A stretch of DNA of 13,392 nucleotides, taken from contig JABJDN010000204.1 in NCBI GenBank assembly GCA_018665385.1, positions 1 to 13,392 of the forward strand. Direction: 5' to 3'. Positions 1 through 9,700 of this stretch are shown one piece after another. The notes beneath the pieces were generated by a model, which was not told where the DNA came from, ran no database searches, and was given only the letters and a program-made list of their open reading frames with translations. Positions within the stretch are counted from its first letter, which is position 1; the number at the start of each line of letters is the position of its first letter. Source of the DNA: Phycisphaerae bacterium. Its GTDB lineage: Bacteria > Planctomycetota > Phycisphaerae > Phycisphaerales > SM1A02. The position numbers were made by a program, and so were the translations under genes.

Positions 1-2041
<2,041 letters not shown>

Positions 2042-2095
2042 TCCAACTTCGTTATAGCACGCAGCACTCTTCAACACAGATAGGAAAAACGAACT

Positions 2096-5000
2096 ATGTC
2101 TGAACATGTCTTTGATAAAGTTAACGATTTTAACTCAGCCCGTATCGGCTTGGCTAGTCCAAGCGATATCCGAAGCTGGAGTTTCGGTGAAGTTAAAAAG
2201 CCTGAAACTATTAATTACAGAACGTACCGCCCTGAGAAGGATGGTCTTTTCTGTGAACGAATCTTTGGTCCTGAACGCGATTATGAATGTGGCTGTGGCA
2301 AATACAAGGGCACAAAATTCAAAGGAATTATATGTGACCGTTGTGGTGTCAAAGTAACACACTCCCGAGTTCGCCGAAAACGAATGGGACATATTAATCT
2401 TGCAGCTTCCACAGTGCATATCTGGTTCTTCAAAGCGCTACCAAGTCGTCTTGGCACTCTGCTTGCTATGAAAACATCAGACCTTGAGAAAATCATTTAC
2501 TTCCAAGATTACGTCATTCTTGTACCCGGCGATGCAGATATCGAAGGCGCACCAGTTGAATACAAACAAGTAATCACGGAAGATCAATACCGCGAAATTC
2601 GTAGCCGAGGCGGCTATGGTGATTTCCGTGCAGAAATGGGAGCCGGCGCAGTTCGCGAACTTATTGAAGCACTTGACCTTCACGAAGAAGTTCTTGAAAT
2701 CCGCGAGGGTCTTGCGAATACACGTTCGAAGCAAAAGACTGCTGACCTTGCGAAACGATTGAAACTTATCGAGCATTTGCGTACTAGCCACAATGAACCT
2801 GAATGGATGATTCTTGATGTTGTGCCAGTTATTCCACCAGAATTACGTCCGCTTGTCATGCTGGAATCAGGCAACTTCGCAACAAGCGATTTGAACGACT
2901 TGTACCGAAGAATTATCAACCGAAACAACCGATTGAAAAAACTGATGGACTTGAACGCACCAGAAGTAATTATCCGAAATGAAAAGCGAATGCTTCAACA
3001 AGCTGTTGATGCGTTGTTTGACAACGGCCGTTGCAGACGCCCAGTTCTCGGTTCATCTAACCGTCCATTAAAATCTATAACAGACATGATTAAGGGTAAG
3101 CAAGGTCGTTTCCGCGAAAACTTGCTCGGTAAGCGCGTTGATTATTCAGCACGTTCAGTAATTGTGGTCGGTCCAAACCTAAAACTGAACCAGTGCGGTC
3201 TTCCAAAGAAAATCGCATTGGAATTGTTCCAACCATTTATTATTCGTCGATTAAAAGACCAAGGACTTGCAGACACAATTAAGTCTGCGAAGCGAATGCT
3301 TGAGCGACGAGACGAAGAAGTATGGGACATTCTTGAGCAAGTTATTCACCAGCATCCAGTACTGCTTAACCGTGCTCCTACCCTTCACCGTATGGGTATT
3401 CAAGCATTCGAACCAGTACTTGTTGAAGGTAAGGCCATTACCTTACACCCCCTCGTATGTACCGGCTTTAATGCTGACTTCGATGGTGACCAAATGGCTG
3501 TCCACCTTCCGCTTTCTGTAGAAGCACAAACGGAAGCGCAAGTGCTCATGCTTTCAACGCATAACATTTTCTCCCCTGCGCATGGCAACCCACTAGTTTC
3601 ACCAAGTCAAGATATTGTCATGGGTGTCTACTTCCTTACGCATATGGATCTTAACGATACACGTGAGGAAAAAGAGTTACGCAAATTCCGTAACGCACAC
3701 GAAGCAATTCTTGCATACGACTATAAACAAATCTCGCTACAAGAGAAAATTCAAATTCGGTTGCCTCGGTACCCGAAAGTTGTAAACGATGAAAAAGGAC
3801 CTGTAGAAGAAATGCCATCAAATGGCAGAATCATAACTACTGTTGGTCGAATCCTATTCTGCGAAATCCTTGCGCAAGACATGCCGTTCTATAACTGCAC
3901 GCTTACGAAAAAGGGTTGCAGCCGTGTTATTGACGACACGTATGAAATTAAAGGTCGACCAGCGACGCTCACCCTTCTTGACGACATGAAAGAAGTCGGA
4001 TTCAAAGCCTCAACATGGTCTGGCATCTCAATTGCTATTACAGACATGCGTATCCCTTCCAACAAAGAAGAGTTACTCGAAGGCACACAAAGTAAAGTCG
4101 ACCGTGTTGAAATAGCAACTGCTGCTGGTGCGATTACGAACCAAGAACGTCATAACCAACTTCTTGACTTGTGGTCCCATTGCCGTGAAGAACTTACTGT
4201 GTCATTGATTAAAACACTCGAAGTTGACCGTCGAAATCCTGAAGACAACAGCTACATAGATGTAGATTCAAACGATGGCATTCGATATCTAAATCCTGTG
4301 TACTTAATGTCCACATCGGGCGCGCGTGGTAACGTTAGCCAGATGCAACAACTTGCTGGCATGCGTGGTTTGATGACGAAACCAAGTGGTGAAATTATTG
4401 AAACACCGATTAAAGCGAACTTTAGACAAGGCCTGAATGTTCTTGAATACTTCTCGTCAACACACGGTGCTCGTAAAGGGTTGGCTGATACAGCTCTTAA
4501 AACTGCTGACTCCGGTTACTTGACTCGTAAGTTGTATGATGTTGCACAACCAGTTGTGATCAACGATTACGATTGCGCAACTAAACGTGGCATAACAAAA
4601 CGTGCTGTGTATAAGAACGACGAAATTCATGTTCAACTTCGCGAACTGATCATTGGTCGTACAAGTATGCAAACTGTTATCAACCCAGTTACCGACCAAG
4701 TAATTGTTTCGAATAAACAAGTCATCAATGAGAAGATTGCTATAAATCTTGAACAACTCAATATCGATGCTGTTCAAGTTCGAAGCCCACTTACTTGCGA
4801 GAGTGAATCTGGTTGTTGCGCACTTTGCTACGGGCATGACCTTTCAACAAGTCAACTTGTTGAAGAAGGCATGGCTGTAGGTACAATCGCAGCACAGTCA
4901 ATTGGTGAACCAGGAACACAACTTACAATGCGTACATTCCACACAGGTGGTGTTGCGTCCCGTGAGTTTGTTGAAACTAATTACAAAGCGCCTCACTCAG

Positions 5001-6484
5001 GAACTATGATGCTCCGTGACTGTAACGAAGTACCACTTCCAGAGAATAACGCTGGCCACCTCATCACGCTGAAGCAAACAGGCGAACTGTTTATCGTCGA
5101 TGACAAAGGTCGCGAAATAGATAAAGCGTTCCGCGTTCCTTACGGTGCAATTCTTCGAATGGCATCAGGAACCAAAGTCAAGAAGGGCAACATCCTTGTT
5201 GAATGGGATCCCCACGTGATGCCCATTCTTGCAGAGAAAACTGGTACCGTTGTCTTTAAGGACATCGAAATTGGTACCACATTGCGAGAAGAAGAAAACA
5301 AAGGTGTGAGCGAACGAATTATCACAGAACACACTGGCGAATTGCATCCTCAAGTTCTTATCCAAGAAAATGAGCAAACACTCGACTTCCATCACCTTCC
5401 TGCAAAAGCGCGACTAGAAGTAAAAACCGGCGACACTGTTGTTACTGGACAAATGCTTGCTCGTCGCCCACGCGAAGTGAAAGGAACTGCTGATATTGTT
5501 GGTGGTTTGCCTCGTGTTACTGAAATCTTTGAAGCTCGCGTTCCGAAGGAACCATCAATTCTTGCCCAAGTTACTGGCCGAGTTGATCTTCAATCAGATC
5601 GTAAACGCGGCAAAATGGTTATCCATATTGTCCCTGAAAACAGTGACCCTGTTGAACACCTTGTTCCGCAAGGCAAACACTTGCTTGTACACACAGGTGA
5701 TAAAGTAATCGCTGGGAGCCAACTGACTGAAGGGCCTCGAGATCCAAACAACATTCTTGACATTAATGGTGAAGAAGCGCTGTACAACTATATGATTTCA
5801 GAAGTTCAAAATGTCTACCGAGCACAGGGCGTGCCTGTTTCAGACAAACATATCGAAGTCATCCTTTCCCGTATGTTGAGCAAGATTCAAGTACAAAAAG
5901 CGGGAGATACTGAAATGTTACCGCTTGAGTTTGTAGAACGCTACAAGTTCCGCGTTGCAAACAAACTACTAGACAGCCTTCTTATCGTGAAGGACGCTGG
6001 AGATACAGGCTTCGCAGTAGGTGATCTAATCGACAAAGATGAAATCAAGGAAGCGAATGCAATTGCAGATGCAGAAGGAAAAGCACCAGCGAAGACGACT
6101 CGTCCGAAAAAAGCAACTGGTAAGCCATTACTTCTAGGTATTACGAAGGCAGCCCTTCAATCAGAGTCATTCCTATCAGGCGCATCCTTCCAAGAAACCA
6201 CTAAAGTTCTTACTGAAGCGGCTTTACGTGGCGCTGAAGACCACTTAAAGGGTCTGAAGGAAAACGTTCTTCTCGGCCACTTGGTCCCTGCTGGTACAGG
6301 TTTTGAACCATACAAAAACATGAAAGTGAAGCTTTTGGTGGATCCACCAGCAATTGACGAGCACGAAGAAGAAAGCATGATTGCAGCCGCAACAGCTCGG
6401 GCAGAAGCCCTTGGTGCGCGTTCGAGCAGCCCAGCAGTCCAAATTCCAGCCTCTTCAAGCGCTGAGGTCTCTGAAATCTTGTAA
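2096..6484 (+). CDS. rpoC: RNA polymerase beta' subunit, complete
   Basis: Beta' subunit of RNA polymerase, which carries the Mg2+-binding catalytic loop, bridge helix and trigger loop. It has 1462 residues, slightly longer than E. coli RpoC (1407). The ATG start has an AGGA at 2082-2085, ten bases upstream, and the N-terminus aligns well with the family. Visible landmarks: the N-terminal zinc site at C65, C67, C80 and C83; the active-site loop 'NADFDGDQM' at residues 459-467 with aspartates D461, D463 and D465; a bridge-helix region starting near 'TSGARGN' (740-746); a trigger-loop segment from H790 through 'KGLADTALKTADSGYLTRKL' (794-813); and the second zinc site at C827, C901, C908 and C911, with an extra Cys at 907. 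Near the C-terminus a Lys/Pro/Ala-rich linker ('KAPAKTTRPKKATGKP') precedes the conserved 'LLGITKAAL' segment. The last 30 or so residues are an Ala/Ser-rich tail without a recognised domain. It is second gene of the rpoBC operon and ends just before a strong terminator. All key residues are intact. Confidence 0.99.
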   Translation: MSEHVFDKVNDFNSARIGLASPSDIRSWSFGEVKKPETINYRTYRPEKDGLFCERIFGPERDYECGCGKYKGTKFKGIICDRCGVKVTHSRVRRKRMGHINLAASTVHIWFFKALPSRLGTLLAMKTSDLEKIIYFQDYVILVPGDADIEGAPVEYKQVITEDQYREIRSRGGYGDFRAEMGAGAVRELIEALDLHEEVLEIREGLANTRSKQKTADLAKRLKLIEHLRTSHNEPEWMILDVVPVIPPELRPLVMLESGNFATSDLNDLYRRIINRNNRLKKLMDLNAPEVIIRNEKRMLQQAVDALFDNGRCRRPVLGSSNRPLKSITDMIKGKQGRFRENLLGKRVDYSARSVIVVGPNLKLNQCGLPKKIALELFQPFIIRRLKDQGLADTIKSAKRMLERRDEEVWDILEQVIHQHPVLLNRAPTLHRMGIQAFEPVLVEGKAITLHPLVCTGFNADFDGDQMAVHLPLSVEAQTEAQVLMLSTHNIFSPAHGNPLVSPSQDIVMGVYFLTHMDLNDTREEKELRKFRNAHEAILAYDYKQISLQEKIQIRLPRYPKVVNDEKGPVEEMPSNGRIITTVGRILFCEILAQDMPFYNCTLTKKGCSRVIDDTYEIKGRPATLTLLDDMKEVGFKASTWSGISIAITDMRIPSNKEELLEGTQSKVDRVEIATAAGAITNQERHNQLLDLWSHCREELTVSLIKTLEVDRRNPEDNSYIDVDSNDGIRYLNPVYLMSTSGARGNVSQMQQLAGMRGLMTKPSGEIIETPIKANFRQGLNVLEYFSSTHGARKGLADTALKTADSGYLTRKLYDVAQPVVINDYDCATKRGITKRAVYKNDEIHVQLRELIIGRTSMQTVINPVTDQVIVSNKQVINEKIAINLEQLNIDAVQVRSPLTCESESGCCALCYGHDLSTSQLVEEGMAVGTIAAQSIGEPGTQLTMRTFHTGGVASREFVETNYKAPHSGTMMLRDCNEVPLPENNAGHLITLKQTGELFIVDDKGREIDKAFRVPYGAILRMASGTKVKKGNILVEWDPHVMPILAEKTGTVVFKDIEIGTTLREEENKGVSERIITEHTGELHPQVLIQENEQTLDFHHLPAKARLEVKTGDTVVTGQMLARRPREVKGTADIVGGLPRVTEIFEARVPKEPSILAQVTGRVDLQSDRKRGKMVIHIVPENSDPVEHLVPQGKHLLVHTGDKVIAGSQLTEGPRDPNNILDINGEEALYNYMISEVQNVYRAQGVPVSDKHIEVILSRMLSKIQVQKAGDTEMLPLEFVERYKFRVANKLLDSLLIVKDAGDTGFAVGDLIDKDEIKEANAIADAEGKAPAKTTRPKKATGKPLLLGITKAALQSESFLSGASFQETTKVLTEAALRGAEDHLKGLKENVLLGHLVPAGTGFEPYKNMKVKLLVDPPAIDEHEEESMIAAATARAEALGARSSSPAVQIPASSSAEVSEIL

Positions 6485-6507
6485 AGAGAGGACATTTTTA
6501 CCCCTAC

Positions 6508-6545
6508 AAGCGCCCGCAGCATTTCTTGCTGCGGGTGCTTTTTTT
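6508..6545 (+). terminator. Intrinsic terminator of the rpoBC operon
   Basis: A 13-bp stem, left arm 6508-6520 (core CCCGCAGC) and right arm 6528-6540 (core GCTGCGGG), has one G-T pair and a 7-nt loop (ATTTCTT). It is followed directly by a run of seven T at 6539-6545. It starts 23 nt after the rpoC stop and is a textbook Rho-independent terminator. It makes rpoC the last gene of its operon. Confidence 0.95.
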
Positions 6546-6738
6546 GTAAATAAAAGCGGTTTTTACATGCAATCGTCCCCCTTGGTGCATAGAATATGGG
6601 GGTATGCAAATGCAAGGTAGCAACCCATAACAAGGGCACTTCTGCACCATGAAAATGCATGAGATGTCTTCGCAATGGCGAAGACAGTTGGTTCTTAGTA
6701 TCACTGTCCGCGTATGGACACAGAGGAGTTTTTGAAAG
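6546..6738 (+). promoter_or_regulatory. Leader / promoter region of the secreted pseudo-subtilase gene
   Basis: This 193-nt non-coding stretch lies between the rpoC terminator and the next gene, so it should hold that gene's promoter. The best -10-like hexamer is TAGAAT at 6590-6595, but no good -35 sits at normal spacing, so the promoter call is weak. The region is rich in short inverted repeats. Two are mutually exclusive: CCCCC (6577-6581) with GGGGG (6598-6602), and TGCATA (6586-6591) with TATGCA (6603-6608). The hexamer ATGCAA occurs in tandem at 6604-6615 and also at 6567-6572. An AGAGGAG Shine-Dalgarno at 6722-6728 serves the ATG at 6739. A possible 28-codon ORF (6649-6735) ends just before that start. 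Confidence 0.4.
6665..6720 (+). promoter_or_regulatory. Two consecutive leader hairpins upstream of the Shine-Dalgarno
   Basis: The first is a perfect 9-bp stem, TGTCTTCGC (6665-6673) with GCGAAGACA (6678-6686), around a 4-nt loop AATG. The second is a 5-bp stem, TGTCC (6705-6709) with GGACA (6716-6720), and ends one base before the AGAGGAG ribosome-binding site of the large gene. Neither has a T-run, so they are not terminators. They could stabilise the transcript or modulate initiation; that role is inferred only from position. Confidence 0.4.
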
Positions 6739-9700
6739 ATGCAATCACGTATTCTTACTCGTTTTACAACTTTCGTAGTGTTTATTTTTACTTGTTGCTT
6801 GACTGTACATGTCGTTGCAAATGAACGTGAACTTGCGCCACTCTTAAGCCCGGAAGGTTGGCAACTACTGAACTCAGTGGAAGCATATAGCAAGGGCTTC
6901 AATCCAACGAAGACAACAGGGCAAGAACTTGAGCCTCGCCGTGGAATTATCCAAACAGAGTTGATCAAGCGCCCTAACAGCCGCGTCAAAGTGAAGTTCA
7001 ACGATAACTACGAAATTCGCCTTGATGTGCATAACAAACCATACTCACGAACACAAAGAGATGCGCAATCAATTGCAGAGATTTGTTCTTCGCTCGGTGT
7101 TACTTTAACTCGAACGATTTCACAAACGCCTGAAGAAATTGATGCGCTTATTCGCAAAGCAGAAAATGTCAGCCGAAAACAACAGCCAGATATTGCAGGT
7201 ATTTACTGGATAAACGGCGACCCTTCTTCTGTTGATGTTGCTGCTGAATTGTTCTTTACTATGGAAGAAGTTGAGTGGGTTTTGTACAAACCTGTGTATT
7301 CAAAAATGCAACCAAGTGCTCCAGAGCAATCAGTGCTGCCACAAGCCAAACCTATAAACACAGAAGTGTACGGAGCATGCCTGCACAACATTAAAGACCA
7401 ATGCGCTGAAAACATAACGGAAACACTCTGCCATGCTACTGGCGGTATTTTCTTGGGCAACGGTTCTATCTGCAATCGAGAAGTAACACTAAACAGCCGT
7501 CGTTCGCAACGAAGAGAAAACAATGACTTTATCGGCGGTGGCATTGTTGGTGCTTGTTGCTTGCCAAACAACACATGTGTTGATAATGTTGGTGGAATTG
7601 GCGACAACACTGCATGCGGCAATGCAGGTGGCTTTTTTGCTGGAGCAGGTACTGCTTGCGCTACATTCCCTTGCTCCGGAGTTGCTGGTGTTGTTGCAGG
7701 TGAATGTTGCGTACTCAACGCTGATGGCGTAACTGCAAATGGCTGTGTTATTGTTGCAACCGAAGTTCAGTGTGTATCAATTTACAACGGCGTGTTTCTT
7801 GGAATAAATACGGATGCTCCCCCAACGCCATGCGATGCGAGCCAAACTGATTGCCCTGCAGGTATTGGCCCTCCGTTTGCTAATTATAGTTTATGCGCCA
7901 CCGATGGCGATTTTATTACCTATTTAAGTGGTGATTGTTATATCGATCAAACATCAGTTACTCAAACAAGTCGGTCTGCATTAGCTGCTGGCTGCGTTGA
8001 TACTGCAGGAATTTTAGGTGGGCCAGGCGGTACATTAGCTGTACCATTAGGAACAGATTTCGTAGCCCTTACTGGTGCCGTTACTTTCTTTTCAAACGTC
8101 AACCTTGGTTCAACGTGCTGCGAAACTATTGGCAACGATGTGCCTGATTGTGCACCTCCAGGAGCATGGACAGCAATATGCGCAAGCTATGCACAAGCGT
8201 ATGGCGTGCTAGGAACAGCAAATGCATGCCTTAGAACACCAGTGGCTGCAATCCCAACAAATAACTGCTTTGCTCCCCTTGGACCTACACAAGACAGAAG
8301 TGTGCAACCTGGTATTAACATGAACAACGTGGGTGCAGCAAATGAAGGCATTGTTATTTCAAATCCCTCCGGTGGGCTTGGCGCGGATACAACATGCACT
8401 ATGCAAGTAGTTGACCCAACCGGCAATGCTTGCGCTGACGGAGCCTGTACGCTTAATTTGACAGGAAACGTTACGGGTGCCGTTGTAATACCAATGGCTG
8501 GTGGCAACCTTGGAGCACTCTCCGCAGCAGTAAACTTGGCTGGCAACGGTTGGACTGCGGTTGTTAATGGCCCTGGCACTGGATTGGATACAGCTATAAA
8601 CCCTACTGGAGCAGTTCCAGTGTTTGCGACTGCCCTTTCATTCCCCCAATCAATCACGACTGTATCGTATGCTGGCGGTTGCGCAAGCGGGGTAGGTGTA
8701 CCGACTTTCCCACGATCAGCAACAACACCTGATTATGCAAGCATGGGTCTGCTAACAAATCTAAATCCTGCGTTAATGCCTTGGCCTGGCAACCTCTTTA
8801 ATCCGCCACAGCTTCTCGCATTCCCAAGTGACACGACAGCATTAACTCCAGACCAACTATTGCATGTTTCCCAGCTCCTTCCTTGGCCAATGGCTGGCTC
8901 CCCAATGCAAGGCGGTGCTCTCACCTTACCTCTTAGTGGAACTGCCGGCAATTTAGGATGGTACGGTGGTGATGGCGGCATTGATTTGTTCCCAACCGCA
9001 GCAAACCCTGGTGGATTTGGTGGCGCAGAAGTCTACCTAGGTTCCTACGGGTATGGTCAATTCTGGGCTGACGATGGTGTTGGTCCGGTAGGAGGAAATG
9101 GTCAACCAACTAGTGGCGCGTATGGTAACGGCGTAAAAGTTGCCGTTCTTGATTGGTCTGCATATGTACAACAACGAGCAATCGTAAGTCCTGGACCAGA
9201 TAATATCCCAGGGACCGGCGATGATGTCACAGTCAACCTTGGTGGAATTCATGAGGAATTTCTTGCCAACGGCGTGCCAGGAACATCAACAGTTACCCTT
9301 GAGGGACTAGCCACAGGGCATAACCCCGTGACACTTCTATTCGACGAAAATATGCAATATGGATATTCAGCAGACCACGGTACAGCTGTGCTTGGTGTTA
9401 TCGGTGCAAACTGGAGTACAAACTCTCCGTTACCAGGCGCGGCCACATACCCACCAAATTTACCTATCCGACGAAACGGTGCAGGAGGAATCACTCCAAA
9501 TATTGGCGTCATGGGCCTTGCCCCAGACGCTGACCTATACTTTTTCCCACTTGCAACAAATACAGTTGCGGACAGACAAGACCAAGCCTGGTTCAATGCC
9601 ATTGAAACAATGGATGCCGGCGATGTCATTTGTGCAGCGTACCGCCCTGTATCAATATCTGATGCTTTGCCAAACCTAAACTACTGGCCAGACACTTCCG

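Noticed and set aside
4796..4828. Extra Cys (C907) in the second zinc site of RpoC as a defect
   Set aside because: All four expected ligands (C827, C901, C908, C911) keep normal spacing; the additional Cys is a harmless substitution.
6733..6738. TGA readthrough joining the upstream ORF to the large secreted protein
   Set aside because: The ATG at 6739 has a good Shine-Dalgarno and is followed at once by a normal signal peptide, so no readthrough is needed.
6157..7001. Minus-strand open frames of 195 and 165 codons across the rpoC end and the leader
   Set aside because: They overlap the conserved rpoC C-terminus, the terminator and the signal-peptide region, have no ribosome-binding site or recognisable protein features, and read as composition shadows.
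7203..7718. Minus-strand 171-codon open frame opposite the Cys-rich repeats
   Set aside because: It is antisense to a clear secreted-protein frame; its Pro/Ala-rich translation is what Gly-rich repeat DNA gives on the other strand.
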